In this document: in pieces, positions 10,381 to 23,607 of the stretch
Numbering within the stretch: position 1 is the first letter of the stretch
Layout of the letters: each line of letters starts with the position of its first letter
Assembly (NCBI RefSeq): GCF_019649055.1
Contig: NW_026570261.1
Coordinates: 310,001 to 374,000, forward strand
DNA: 64,000 nt
DNA from: Paramacrobiotus metropolitanus
Taxonomy: Eukaryota > Tardigrada > Eutardigrada > Parachela > Macrobiotidae
Direction: 5' to 3'
Notes under the pieces: model-generated
The model's database searches: none
Told to the model about the DNA's origin: nothing
Seen by the model: only the letters and a program-made list of their open reading frames with translations
Made by a program: the position numbers and the translations under genes

Positions 10381-13300
10381 CTTCAATAAGCCCGCCATCA
10401 CGGCAGATTATCATCTACTTCCTTATCATGACACCCACTTATTACTAAAACAAAATTAACAGCCTTATGTTTTAAACATTACTGTGACTTCTGAGTAAAT
10501 TCAGCATTGAAAGTCTTGCAGCCCAAGCTAAGCAATACGCTTGCGGTACTTAAACCATAACGCTGGAGGTACTCACGATGCAATAAAATGTATTAATCTA
10601 TTAACTTAATGTCTTAATATCACAATCCGTTAACGGTTTTTACAGTAGATCAGTCTTATTTACTTTACGTTCGGCATCCTTGTGTTAGCGTGACCTTATC
10701 GTTTCTTGATCTTTTTTTGTGCCGAGACCCGCATCTTCTGTCTGATATTGTCTAAAGTCTACGCGTAGTGGTCCATATACATACATACAAGTATCGGTGG
10801 CGCTAGCGCGCCACCAGCTGTGTTTTAGGTATGTAAACATGGTTTTGGACGTCCAATCCAGGTGCGCGGGGCCGGCCTGGATTTCGAGGTATTTAGAAAC
10901 ATTTAGAAACGTTTAGAAATATTTGTGGTATTTAGAAATAGACATACATTTAATGGTTTTGATCAGTAAGATATCCAGGTATTTAAATACTTTGAACGCC
11001 TGATTTCGAAATTCTGAATCGCAAAAAACTGGAGGTAAAATGTATTTTTAAACATGTATTTCAATATTTAGATACTGAGACAGTAAGATAATGTGATATG
11101 TATTCAGATACTTTAGTATTTGAGAACATGGAATTTAAAGCTGTGGACCGACCAGAAATATTTAAAAATATGCACTGAACAATAGAGGGGCGTAAACTAA
11201 TTCGTGTTATTATAGTTAGCAGCATTATTGTCTATGTTGCTAACTTGCAAACCTGTATGTTTTGATTCATCCTAGATGTTTCTAGAAATTTCTGAAAACT
11301 TAAGGGCTAAAGCACTGAAAACCTAAAAACGTTTTTAAAACGTTCTGGAAGACCAAAAATGTTTTTCAAAGTGCAGGTGACCACCTTTTATGGACGCTAG
11401 GTTTTTTAAAAATATGAACGGTTCTGAAATGTGAACCTTGAATTAGGAGATAATTTCGCGAAAAAAAGAACGTAGGAGTATACGAATCTATAGATAGGCG
11501 GTTCATTGTAAGGACAATAAACCTGCATTTGACACATGGTAGAGAGTATTATCCGCCATTTCAGACAAGGTCATTGCCAACAAGTACACCAGATATGTAA
11601 TTTTGTTCCCATTGCCTACGAGACATTTGGGACGTTTTGTGAGGGCACCGTGGTTTCGTTAAAAGAGATTGGCAAGAAACTGTTTATGAGAGTCCCTCTC
11701 TTGTTTTTTTGTTTCGACGTTTAAGTTTGGAAATAATGCGTGGTAGCGCTATGAGTGTTTTGTGTACAGTCCCATCCCTTGTTAACTAGGACAAATTCTT
11801 CGTTTAATTTACTGAGTGCCAGTGAGTGGTGCTCGCTGATATGAATATTGCGAAAATTTTATTACACCAGAGTGTTCTATAAAGTGTTGTATCCTTATAG
11901 TCTATAGACGCATAATAAGATCATGTTGTTCGTTTTTATAGAATATCGTTTCATCTCGTTACAGCCGCTGGCATGAAGGTAGAGGTCCAATAATCATCAA
12001 GGCTACTGAATTTGTTTCTTTCTGCTTAATTTGAGAATTTTTAACAATGCCCACCGGAGACGGTTTGAGATTGTCCAGAACCTATTGTACAGTCTACAAG
12101 CATCACATACAGATACGTACATCGTGAGAAATAAGTCACCAAAAAATAAGTACAAAACCGTTATCTCCATGTCATATGAAAAAACATTTAAGAAAACACC
12201 GACTCACCGACGTGTGGTTCGAGAAAATGCTCTCTAAAGGAAAACCTCTCACAGACTGGTATCTGCAGTGACTCTCCGTTTTGTAGTACTGTACCGTCCC
12301 GGCGCGCAGGTTCCCGTTGGGTTCAGTGTAAGCCAAAAACAAGCGGATTTGGTTGAACGGCAAGGAACCGGTGTCCACCGGGTCTAACTTATCAGCGTCA
12401 TCACAGGGCGACGTTACGTAATACGACTGGTACATTTCTGCATGCTACCGGTCCGCAGCCGCGCCACGCTACCGGCACACTGCCATCGGCTTCCGCCTTG
12501 GAAAAGTAAAAATACCAAGTACTCAACACTCAAGTAGTGCTAGCTGACCAAAAGTTTAGGCGCAAAGGTCATAGGATAACCTTATTCAGCGCAACCTAGG
12601 ATCGGCAAAAGTCTCCACTTTTCTGAGGCGAGAGAGGTGCCTGTCAATAACATATTGCCTTCTGTAAAAACTTGGGTGGCGTGGTTATGTATAAAACTTT
12701 CGTTGTACCACAGCTGACTAAAAACACAGCCTTCTGTTAATATTGATCTGGTTATCTTCCGATCATACACAGTACTCCGAAATTTCGATGAAGACAGCTT
12801 TGACAGGCGATGTGGAACCGTGCGGTGCTCAAGTCAAAACTTACGTGCGAAATTCGCTCGAGATCCATAATAAATAAATATACGAATAACCAAAATAGGA
12901 GTCATTCATGGCGAGAGCGCTTAATTATATCCAGCAACTATAGGGAAAAACGGTTCTTTCTACTACACTGCACAAAGCTTGTACTACGCTACGCAAACCG
13001 AGTACCGAGTACGTACTCGGTTTGTTGGCTAAACGAAAATGTTTATGGTCGTACATTTGAAAGTGCATGCCTTCTCGTACTTTGTACAAAGCCTGTTTGC
13101 TTAATTTTCAGCTCTTCGTCTTCCTTATGCGTTCGCAAATTTATATCATGTACGCTGATATATGTTGTGATTCTTGGAACTGAGGGGCTCGTAAACTAAC
13201 AAGACGCAGTTTTTTATCCAAATAAATTTCATTCTCGATATTCACAGAATTGATGCCAACAAAAAAAGGTATATTTGAATCTAAGACTAGAATATCAATG

Positions 13301-13512
13301 TATGCAAACATAAATCACAAAAACGGTCTGCCACGCTGCAAAAAGATAAGGACACGTATACAGAGTAATCTGAAAGATTTATAGTATGCTTCAGGAATAG
13401 AAAATACAAAAATATTGTAAGGAAACAGCAAAAAATATTAAAGAGCGGATATCGTTCCGTAAGCAGAGGATGCATTTACAATGCACTGATTGTAAACTAG
13501 GCAAGAGCGTAA
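10381..13512. other. Intergenic stretch without a supported gene
   Basis: No gene is recognised. At about 10885-10945 short tandem-like ATTTAGAAA words recur. At about 10795-10817 there is a palindromic GGTGGCGC...GCGCCACC. At 12994-13025 an inverted repeat pairs AAACCGAGTAC with GTACTCGGTTT. At 11507-11522 AAGGACAATAAAC matches the LINE-like tail motif at 3471, so an old LINE end may be present. Confidence 0.45.
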
Positions 13513-16500
13513 TCATATCATGGGCCGGCGCACCCAGCGCTGTTTAATCGCCTGGCAGGTCAGCATATCATAGGCGCAGCGGCGAAATTTCCGGGAGAAC
13601 ACCGTATAGATCAGTGGGTTCAGTGCACTGTTGAGATTAATCAACCAGTCACTGACCGGCATCAACACATCCCCAATCCAGTCCTCATACCCGTGGAAAT
13701 AGAAAACCGCCTTGCGGACATGCAACGGCAGCCAGCACAACACGAACACCGCCACCACCGTCATCAGGATGCGCACCACCTTCCGCCGGCTGTGGATGAC
13801 ACAGCTCTGCCGGCGCCGGTCCTCCTCCTCCACATCCTCCACCACCGGGACCGCGGCCGCCGCGGCGAACCCTCCGTTGATCGCTTCGCGTTCCGGTGTG
13901 CGGACGGGCGAGGAGGGATGCGAGGAGACAGAGGTATAGCTGCGTAGGGACACCGTATGGCGGAACGAGTCGTTGACGCCTAGATCGGGTTTGCTGGAGC
14001 TCCACAGGCGCCGGCTGATGGCGACGTAGCAGACCGTCATCAGGGTCGCTGGGACGGCGTACCACAGGGCGAAGGTGATGAAGTCGTACGTGGTCCAGTT
14101 AATGTAGGTGAAGAAGAGGGAAGTGGTGTTGTAGTTGCGCGAGCATATGGTCTGGTTGATGATTACCGGGACGCCGTTGATGTATTCTACGTAAAAGTTA
14201 GGGAAAGCTTCGTAGCCGAGAATGTTGGGTAGGCTGACGATACAGCTGATCAGCCAGCCGAGGATGACCATGATTTTTAAAGAGGTCCGTGACATGAGGA
14301 AGGTGCGACTGCTGAACGGGTGGACGATGGCCAAAAAGCGCTCCAGGGCGATCAACTGCAAAGAAACACCAGTTACAGTAGTTACCGTATAACAATGTAC
14401 GACTAAAAAGTGGAATTCGGTCAGTCGGTCTACGGTTCAAAATTTTTACTTATTGAAATCAACAAATTAGCCGGAGTCCAGTGTGCATAAATCCGTAGCT
14501 CTGGGCTCAAACAGAGTAATTCGTATCCGGTAAAACGAAGCTTAATGGATTTCTAGTTGCACTTGTACTATAGCATAGCATCAGTGCATGTACCCGGTCA
14601 CCATTTCCAGTAATAAAGCTGGAATGCGTAACGAAGCAAAAGCAAATGGAAAAAAGTTCAACAATAAAACATCCTGATGACGCTTCTTCTAGCCGTGATA
14701 TGCAGCGTAAACCATTTCACGCGATCGCGTCTCGTGAAAACAAAACAATTAAAACTGCTGGAAGTATGAAAGATTAATTGTACAGCTGACGTTTACACGG
14801 CGACAAACCACATGAATATTCTGTGCTAAAGTCTAAATATAGACCGGAATTCCCTAGTAAACAGTAGCGGGTGCACTGGGTTCAACAAGTTATTTCTTAT
14901 TTAGAACGCCATCCTATCATTCCCACGTACAGGAATAAATAATTAATATGTCTTTGATATACTCGTACTATGTTGTTAGATCGTTAATATTACACTACTA
15001 TTAAAATCAGGATGCGGCATTTAGTATTCACGTGGCTAAAGCATGATATTTCAAATGCGCGAAACTAGCTGAACTACAAAAGCTGGCATCTATCACCGAC
15101 GCGACATTATTTTATTGTTGACACCATGCACGGACACTCACCATCAGAACATTAATGGATGACATGTACGCCACGTTGCGAACGAATCCGTACGCTTTGC
15201 ATAATCCCTGCCCGACGGGACCGAATCCGAATATCCAGTCTTCTAGGCCGATAAGGAGGATATAGTGTTGACCGGTGCAGAAGAGCGCCACGGAGAGATC
15301 GGCGATGGCCAGTTGGGCTAGCAGGAAATTGGTGATGCCGCGCATCTTGGGATGGGTGGATACAACGGCCAATACCAAGGCGTTGCCTGAACGTAATAAA
15401 TGATTTACGTATGTTATTACTTAGCAAGGCGCGCCTATATATGTGCATTGTACGAGTACATATAAATAAATGAATAGTAAAAGCATAAAGATAAATGTGA
15501 CAGAAACGTGATCTAATGTGGCACGCAATAAATTTCTAAAAAATCGGTACAAAATAGATTAATTTGTATCAGGTTCGTTATGGATTTCGGAGAACGCTAT
15601 ATCTGCGGCCATAGTGAGAAATTATAATCGTTCCGTAAACTAAGTATGTACATCTTTCATAGACATTCGGCGGGTCTAAATTCAGAAAATTCTCTTTTTT
15701 GGCAGAAAGGTAAATTACTACCGTAGTAAACTTGAAAACATTTTCTGTGAATTAGTACTCTGTAAATATATGTACTCTGTAAATTCCCGGAAAATGTCCG
15801 TACAGTATTGTAATATGTAGTGATTTATCTTGTTTAGCCATAAGTTTTTTGTTTAGTAGTGATGTTAACCATCACCGAAAGAACTGCCTTTCAGCTTTAA
15901 GGTACAGTACGAAAGAAATCATTCTAGCTTTTTCCTAGAGTGAAGATTTTTCTAAATTTAGAGGCGCGGCATCTAGCCGTACGAGTAGTAAATATTACTA
16001 AATAATGAAAGATACGTGCTTGCACAAACTGCTGGAAATTTTTTTAATATCATATCCTAACAGACAAAAAAATTCGATTAAATGTTGCCGATAGCACGTG
16101 CACGGCCCAAAATCGTTGGTCGAAACTGCAAATACCGTAAAGGACATTGTAGCTGTAGTCATATGCATATAGTAGGCAACCATTCGATAAAGTTTTACGA
16201 TTTTTAAAAGTACGAGTTGGTAATTGATTAAAGTTAATCATAAATTATGTATGAGTATTGAAAATCCCGGTTTATTTCACAGAAAGCGGTAAATAACAGC
16301 TTTATTTTTACATATGCTGTTTACATATATAAGCGCACGTTCTTATCAGTTATACTTTAAGGACAATTACTCAAGGAAGATTTTTTAGTTGACTATCTTT
16401 TATAATCTCATGATAAAAAAATTGGTTTTACTTACCAAAAATGCACGCAGTATGGACAATAACATACGCCGTAATGATTAGCCATTTTGGCGGGTAAATG

Positions 16501-16586
16501 GTAGGATGCGACTGAGCGCCGTTCAGTCCATCGGTGCTGTTGAGAAACTCCCAGATGCTGGAATTATCCATCTCTTCATCCATCAT
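13513..16586 (-). CDS. Neuropeptide-type class A GPCR, three exons
   Basis: Three exons join in phase: 16436-16586, 15142-15386 and 13513-14355, giving 412 residues. Donors are GTAAGT and GTGAGT; acceptors are TTCAG and TTGCAG. The first intron splits the GN of TM1 (A.IFG/NALVLAVV). Landmarks are TM2 LAIADLSVAL, TM3 end ALERFLAIVHP (ERF in place of DRY), TM6 CWLPLHVRK (CWxP) and TM7 NSALNPLIY (NPxxY). Sequons lie before TM1 and in extracellular loop 2. Intracellular loop 3 is long, with an alanine run and an acidic EDVEEED patch. By impression TM6-TM7 (LPLHVRK, NPLIY) resembles the arthropod trissin-receptor or related peptide-receptor group, but I cannot fix the ligand. The start is the first of two tandem ATGs (16586). 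Confidence 0.88.
14356..15141 (-). other. Intron 2 of the neuropeptide-type GPCR
   Basis: The 786-bp intron lies between exons ending ...NVLM and beginning LIALERF. I see no nested gene or element. Confidence 0.75.
15387..16435 (-). other. Intron 1 of the neuropeptide-type GPCR
   Basis: A 1,049-bp AT-rich intron. It contains two TACGAGTA words (15451, 15980) and a pair of GTACTCTGTAAAT words near 15770. No nested gene is seen. Confidence 0.7.
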
Positions 16587-19500
16587 CAACGGGCAATTAA
16601 ATAACGGTTAAATCAATATCTTCCCGAGTTAAATCGCGCTCCAATAAAGAAAGCATCCAGTCCGTAGACACTGAAACGACTCCGACCCGTCAAAAAGCAC
16701 CAAACTGCCGCAGGCTCGCTGGTCGATTCAAGAGGTTCACGTGAGTCAAGCGACAGATCTCCATTCTTCACACACCGATGCCTTATATACAGAGTACACG
16801 CACAATTACACAGCCCAGCGCTGATTACTGAAACAACACACCGCTGGTAACAGATTGAGGTCACATTGCCCTTTACACAAACGGATATATACCGGAGTCC
16901 CGACTTTCGGCGTAGCCGGCAGCGCTGAGCCCGCGTTGTATTATTAGAAAAAGCGATTAGTCCTGCAATTTGGTCAGGTCCCTATCAAATAGCCGATGTG
17001 GCGTTATTTATATTGTGTCGGGCCGTTTATATATAACAATCTGGAAATGATGTGCTGGCCTTTATGAAGAAATAATGAGACTGCTTGCGTATGTTTGGGG
17101 ATGACGACGGTGGCCGGTATGTGATATTGAAAAGATAGGATATTTAAGGCATCATACGTGGGTGGATAAATTTCCGCTTGCTGGATCTGATTGCTGAGAC
17201 AGCACCGATCCCGAGCTATCTGCTAAGAAGTTAGGGGATTGTACTCGGGATGGTTAGCGGTGGCAGGGGATTCTGATCGCTGCTCTATGGGGAACATTTC
17301 CTACTTTTTGTTTTAGTATAAATAAAATGGCCGGCAGTGAGTTACAGGACAACGCCGTCATCTGTCATGAGGAACTCATGGTAATACAATGCGCCGCTCG
17401 TTAAGTGACGTCACTGTTTGCGTAGGATAATTGGGATTTGGGAATAATTTGTCAGGAGATAATTACTCTTTATTGCAGTGATAGGGATGTCGTGCATTTA
17501 GATTATCCTTCTCGTAGGTTTTGCCGGAGGTCACGTTTCTCTAAAATTGTACCAGATAAACTAGACGATACGCTAGCTGTAAATGCTGTACTTGGGTTCA
17601 AATATTTTAAACAGCTCTTACGCTATATTATAGAAATAATCAGCAGCAAAATTAATGAAGTCACGCAAAAGTAGATTTGATATTCCAACAGTTCGGGTGC
17701 TAAACGTTTCTTAAAGAAAAAAGATAGAGAGAAAAAGCTCTTAGAGATTTAAAGGCGGAATATTTTTTTCAGTTGTCTAAGCCATTTTGTAACGTGCGTT
17801 GCCACGGCAACAGCGGATGCTTCCACGTTCGAGAAAGAAATCGGTACAATAATTTCTACAGGAAACTGAAACTTTTATTATGCAACAGTCACCAGTGGTT
17901 ATTTTGAAAAACCATTCCTTATTCTCTCGAATGATGTTTCACGTCTTTTGGACACGAGTCATCTGAAATGGCTGATGAAAGCCAATTTTAAATAAAGTCC
18001 GGTAAATATGCAACCACCGCAAGCGGCTGCCGGGTTCATGATATGACCGTTTATAATCACCATTTGCTAAAGGTCATATATAATAGCTTCACTTCATATA
18101 TAACAGTTTTTCAAGTACGATCTATAAAATCCAACTGTTTGGTATAATTTTTTCTTAGTGTGGAAACGGATTGTGGGCGCAACATCCGGTTGAGCAGATT
18201 TGGATAAGATAAATCCGATAGGATTGGGCACATGTTAGTTCCCTGAACGTCCCGTTACTCCGTTAGGGATTGTTCTTCTTTAATGTTCTCACGTAAATGC
18301 ACGTAATTATTTACGCAGATAATTTCTACCTGTCACTATGAAATACTTTAACTGGATTTAACTTTCCTTGGCCGTCTTCGTATGATTTTTAAATTTCTTA
18401 ATTTTGTAAATTTGTATCAGTTCATTTTGAAATTTCAGAAAACCACCACGACTTTGTTCTGATGTGAAAACTTTGGTTTCATATGCACTCACTGTGAGCC
18501 ACAAAAAGAAATTCCGAAAGTGGACTTTCAATGCTCCAGCATGCGCTTAATAAATATTAACCTTTTAACATCATTCTATACTCGTAATACTCATACATTT
18601 GTCCAACCGGTTGTTGCGTCTGTACTCCGTATTACACCAGTGCACATCTGTACACGCTGCAGAATGGCGAAACGCAACAAGTACGGTATTTTTAAAAGAA
18701 CTATCAGGAGCGCGCGATCGGCTACAGTTTTAACAAGAAATCCTGATTGTAAAGCCTGAAGGATTTACTAGATCATTTTCCTTCAACCAGAGTATGTACA
18801 GTAACGACAGGAAGGAAAACTATACGTGTTTGTAGTGGCAAGACGGAGCACCTCCCCTCTTCGTTCTCACGTATTTACATGTATTTATTATGCAATCGTT
18901 CAATTACGTACTTCCACGTCCGAAATTTATGATGCAATTTTAATTTCATCACAGATGTAAAAGTCGACTGGCATCGGTTTTGTATTTCGCTGAATACCTT
19001 AACTGCGCTTTTGTCGATAAATCTTGTTAGGATCTACAGAGTAGAATTACTTGCTCTTAGATGGGTTATCGATGACCTTATGTTTACGTCTACAGCACTA
19101 CTTAAAAAAAAAATAACATTAAGATAAACCTTTATCTGTATTTACAGAGTACATACAGTATCATCGGTGTTGTTGCACGCTGATGCACGCGGTGACATTC
19201 AGATTGTGTAAACGGACACGATCCGGCAGTGGTGACCTTACATCATAATAAGAAGGAGCAGAACACTGCTGTTCAAACGCCGCCTTTATTTTTAATATTC
19301 CCAGACGAATTTCAGAAAAACCGTCCATTTTAATGTCAAGCAGCGGAGCAAATGTCAAGAAATCTTAGGCCTACTGATATTACCGCGTAAAGGAGTGAAT
19401 CGTTAACCAGAAGCATTTTCATGCCACAATACGCAGATATAAAAACGGTAGCCAACAAAGCATTGTGCGCGGGTCGGCCGTGGATTTACAAGTGGTTCAT

Positions 19501-19730
19501 CCGGCGGTAGATCCGTTTAGCCCGGATATCTCCGCTGACATACTCCTACGACAAAGTGCAACAATTAGTCAATGCGCACGCCGATCCACCACGTTTCGCC
19601 GGGGCGGAACCAATCGCCGGCACAAAAGCGGCTCGACGTCGCTGATTAAATTTAAACATTTACCGGCACATTGCGCCGCACCCCTATGCAGTACTATCGA
19701 TTCGACACGGTTTTGCTCTGTCCCGCTTAC
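16587..19730. other. Intergenic region between the GPCR and the SAHS-like gene
   Basis: No complete gene is seen. The last exon of the SAHS-like gene should lie in the right part on the minus strand, but I could not identify it with confidence. Confidence 0.45.
17405..17412. promoter_or_regulatory. CRE-like palindrome TGACGTCA
   Basis: A perfect cAMP-response-element octamer about 820 bp upstream of the start codon of the minus-strand GPCR. A single 8-mer in 64 kb can occur by chance, so a regulatory role is only possible. Confidence 0.2.
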
Positions 19731-21403
19731 CTTCATGATCTTATCGCCTTGGACGTTGTAGATCTCCTCCAGGACAATGTTCTTGGAGGCCACACGCTGC
19801 TGGACCACCAGTTTGTTGCCGGACGTTTCCTTGTAGACAAACTGCAAAAAAAAATTAAGAATGAGAGCGTCTTACCGTACAGTTCGCCAAAGCGCCAGTG
19901 GGCGAAATTGTTATATGCACAAATCAACTAATTAGTAAAATAGCAAAATAAATTAATTCAGGGAATATACCAGACTTTTCAACACTCGTACCAGGTATTT
20001 TTTTCAAACCGCCTACTCGTACTATTTAAACAAAACCAAATTTTATCAAAATCCTATGAAGATTACACTAATAAGCGGTTATTTCTTATGCAGCGCGTGT
20101 ACACGATGACGCATGCGCATAATGCACATACAGAGTCTGTACATAAAGTTGTAAGCACTGGATAAGTAAACCAGCAAAACTTTTGACCTTTTCACAAATG
20201 TTATGCACATTATCTCCTGTCGTGAATTGATAATTTTATCACTTGAGATTTTATCGTGCACTGAGTAAAGATACGTATGCCAGCTACATAGTTATTGCTA
20301 GTGTTAGTTTTCCACTTAATCGACATAATAAGAAATGCTTTATGCGTTGAAAGACAAAAGTAAAACATCGGCTGCGTACTAGCTAAAGTAATTCGGATAG
20401 ATGAGCGGATATGACACTGAACTACACCCAAATACTGCTAAAGGCAATCGTCAGAATTCCTGGAGTGTACTGAAATAGAAGAACCGGCAATACGACACTG
20501 TGTACGTACTGACCTTCACTTCCGGCGCACCCGCTTTGTGCAGGGTCCCTTCTTCGTTCAGCTTGAAGCTGACCTGATATTGATCTTCACCTTGGCCGAT
20601 CTTCACTTTATGCACGTAGTCGTCATCGCTCTTGCGGACAAAGTCGTGGATAATTTTCTTATTGGTATAGTATGGGAAAGCCTCCTCTGCAAAACAAGTT
20701 TATCAAATTCGTAATCAACATATTAATAAACAAATTAATATTAAATTAATAATTAAAACCTAAAAAATAATTTAATAGATTAAATTAATTAAATAGGCAG
20801 TAATTTAAAAAAAAATTCTCACCAGAATTTATTACAACAAACTGTTGGTTTTATTATTTATGCACATGTCTAACTGTCTAAGTAATCAAAAATGCTAATT
20901 AAAGTAATCATAAATAAAGTAATTATGTAAATAAAATCCGAAATGCCAAAGATTTCTATTACGGATTTATAAATGCACGAAAAGCCTTTTTCATAAACTA
21001 AGATCCATAAAAAAACCTCGGGTATAAATTTAATTAGACACATACATAAAACTGTTTTAAAATAATTAGCTAGGATTTCCCGATCAAACGTTTTACGTTT
21101 TTCACTGACCATATTATAAGCGACGCACAATATCATAATAATCACACTTAATAGCAAAGAATTACTAATGTACTGTGAAATTCTAAATATTTCTACACAA
21201 AAATTTATGCGTGCAACTGTGCCGGGTGGAAAGAGTGATCTTACTTATGGCATCCAGTAACTGGTCGAAATTCTCTTCACTTCCTTGCTCGGATTCCCAT
21301 TTTCCCAGCCACATATGCGCCACGTTTTCGTCGCTGGAGCCGCCCTGATTCTTCATGTGCGCCCGCCCGACGGCAGCGTGCGCGCCGACAAAGCACACTG
21401 CCG
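19731..21403 (-). CDS. SAHS-family protein (secretory abundant heat-soluble), partial model
   Basis: Three internal exons join in phase: 21245-21403, 20514-20686 and 19731-19841. In order they encode a mildly hydrophobic leader (AVCFVGAHAAVG), the segment WLGKWESEQGSEENFDQLLDA, then PYYTNKKIIHDF followed by beta-strand-like alternating sequence, then EEIYNVQGDKIMK. These blocks (W.GKWE near the N-terminus, YYTNKK after exon 1, IYNVQGD near the C-terminus) are the conserved blocks of SAHS proteins. SAHS proteins have a fatty-acid-binding-protein-like beta barrel, are secreted, and protect against desiccation. Donors are GTAAGA, GTCAGT and GTAAGC. The signal-peptide exon is unresolved: an ATGG followed by GTAGGT at 21469-21472 fits the phase with a 65-bp intron but gives an unusually short leader. 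The last exon, which should complete the final strand, is not found. Confidence 0.75.
19842..20513 (-). other. Intron of the SAHS-like gene
   Basis: A 672-bp intron between the YYTNKK exon and the IYNVQGD exon. It contains a TACTCGTA word at 20014. Nothing else is recognised. Confidence 0.65.
20687..21244 (-). other. Intron of the SAHS-like gene
   Basis: A 558-bp, strongly AT-rich intron. The open frame of about 95 codons inside it (20870-21157, minus) is hydrophobic but low in complexity and unsupported. Confidence 0.65.
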
Positions 21404-23607
21404 CTGAAAACAGATAAATGCGTAAATACTGACTTTGTACATATAATTATTACATAACATTTACCTACCCATTGATTGTTACCTCAACGCTGACATACAT
21501 ATTGAAAATAATACTTAATATTTATTTTTATGCAGGATACGTATCACTACTTTGTAGTATTACTTTTAATAATTGCGCTATAATTATCCAATTTTTAAGC
21601 AGAAATTTATGTGAGTACAAACAACACCTCATAACCGGTATCATGGTTCGTTATGCAAAATTATATATAAGTCGGCCTTAATTATCGATTTCTTCACATT
21701 GAGGTAGTACACGCAACATATTATCAATGATAATACAGTAATAAGAATTTAATAAAAATAACAGCTCCAACAACAAAAATATTTTAAGAACAAGCTGGAT
21801 GTCTAAAAATATCTTCAACGCTGAATAATGAACATTATTATTCCTGGAAGACGAATACTGTTAAATAACATATACTCAGTTAATTAGATTTATACTGGTT
21901 CAGTAAATTACGAGTAGAATTTCAATAAATGTGTCATTGACCAATGAATTCGCAATATAACAAGTTTTAAAATAAACGCATCGCACATTTTTACTCCATA
22001 ATTAATTTCTATTTCTATTTCTATTTCGTTCCAGTGAAATTATTAAAAGGCGAATAATAAATGAGTTTGATTCGCCTAAAGCTGGCCTATTAAACACCTC
22101 GCTTCTCCCCTTACCAATGACGAAGATTTCACGCAACATTGGGCCGGTGTTAATTGGAAAAGTGAAGAAATAGCCTGTACCAGAAGGTGAAGAAGGCAAA
22201 AATGTCAACGAAAGGTGTGCACCGGAGCGAAATGAAACAACAGCCTGAAATAGCCGCCATGAATTATTTGCAGCGATTTATACGCATCAGGTGCAGATGT
22301 GCGGAAATTGCCACGCGCACCGTGCAAAGGTCATCGGTAAACAATAATTAATTTTGCATGCGACGTGGAGATTGGCCTGACACCGGGTCCATTAACACCG
22401 CACAATGCCGGTGTCAAGCTGACCTTTGACTTGCCGTGAGAAGAAAAAAACTACTACAATTTGCTTGAAGTTGTTCATGTATACGTATTTACTGCCGTTT
22501 TAACTTGACGCTTTTATAAGCGTCATGTTATCCATTTATTTTCAGACTATGTTTAATATTATTCTGTAATATCCATATTGCGTTTTCTGTGGTTTTTATT
22601 TCTGAGAGAATTTACGTGCGTTGCCGGTAATATATCGCAAATCATAAGCCACGGTAAAACTACATTAACCGTATACGTTGGCAGATGCGAAAAGCTTAGG
22701 AAAATCCCAAAAACAACATGTTTGAACCGACAGATACGTATCAAGTTCAAAATAAAAGAGACTAGATCAAGTAAAACAACCTTTCTAACTCTTTAAAACA
22801 ACCTACACTTCCAAAGCAGCGGCCGCATTTTCCCTCTGAATTTAAATCCTTATACTGTACGCTGTTAGGATGTGCAGTACTGTACATAAGGTTTAAACTT
22901 TAAACCGTGCAGATTATTTATTAGAATTTTTATCCTTAATTTCTTTTAGCAGTTTTCAGTGTAATCCGCTGAATTTTTTCTTTTTATGCTTATTACTTAT
23001 TAGCGAAATTTTTCCTTATTAGCGCCTTTTGTTTATCAGCAGGCATTTGCTGGTCAAATTTAATTTAGCAGTTTTCAGTGCAAGATGCTGTGTTTATTTA
23101 TGTATTTATTAGCAAATATTGGATGGCAAATTTAATTTAGCAATTTTCACTGTCAGTGCAATCCACTGTATTTATTTATATAATTATTATACTGTAACCA
23201 AATATGCTGTCGTTAATCCACAGTATTTATTTATTATTCAATTATTTTTTAGCATTTTATCGTAAATTCAAGTCAGCAGTTTCCGGCAATCGGCTTCAAA
23301 GGATTTTCTTTTAATAATTTATTCACCTGCGGACGTCAATCGCCATTTGAATAACTGAAAGCCGACGCTCTGCTCCACGCTGTCAATTTAATAACGCTTA
23401 CAAAATCAAGAGAGAAACTCAATAAAAACCCCATTCCACCGTCTCCCATAAATACCCCCCATAAACACCACGCAGGGGAATGACACCAGCAATTCCTTAA
23501 GAAAAATAGAAAAAAAACCACCTACCCACACCAGCACAGAAAAAGAAAGAAGACGACAATAACACAATAAAATCATCCCGGTCGGTCCGTTCGGCGTTGA
23601 GAGAGGA
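21404..23607. other. Intergenic region upstream of the SAHS-like gene and downstream of TOM70
   Basis: No gene is seen. It is AT-rich on the right, with recurring TTTATTTATTAGCA-like words at about 22980-23250. It should contain the promoter and possibly the first exon of the SAHS-like gene. Confidence 0.45.

Noticed and set aside
19569-19730. Continuation of the SAHS-like reading frame past 19731 as the protein C-terminus
   Set aside because: A clear GTAAGC donor follows the codon for KIMK, and the read-through sequence (Cys- and Arg-rich) does not resemble the family.
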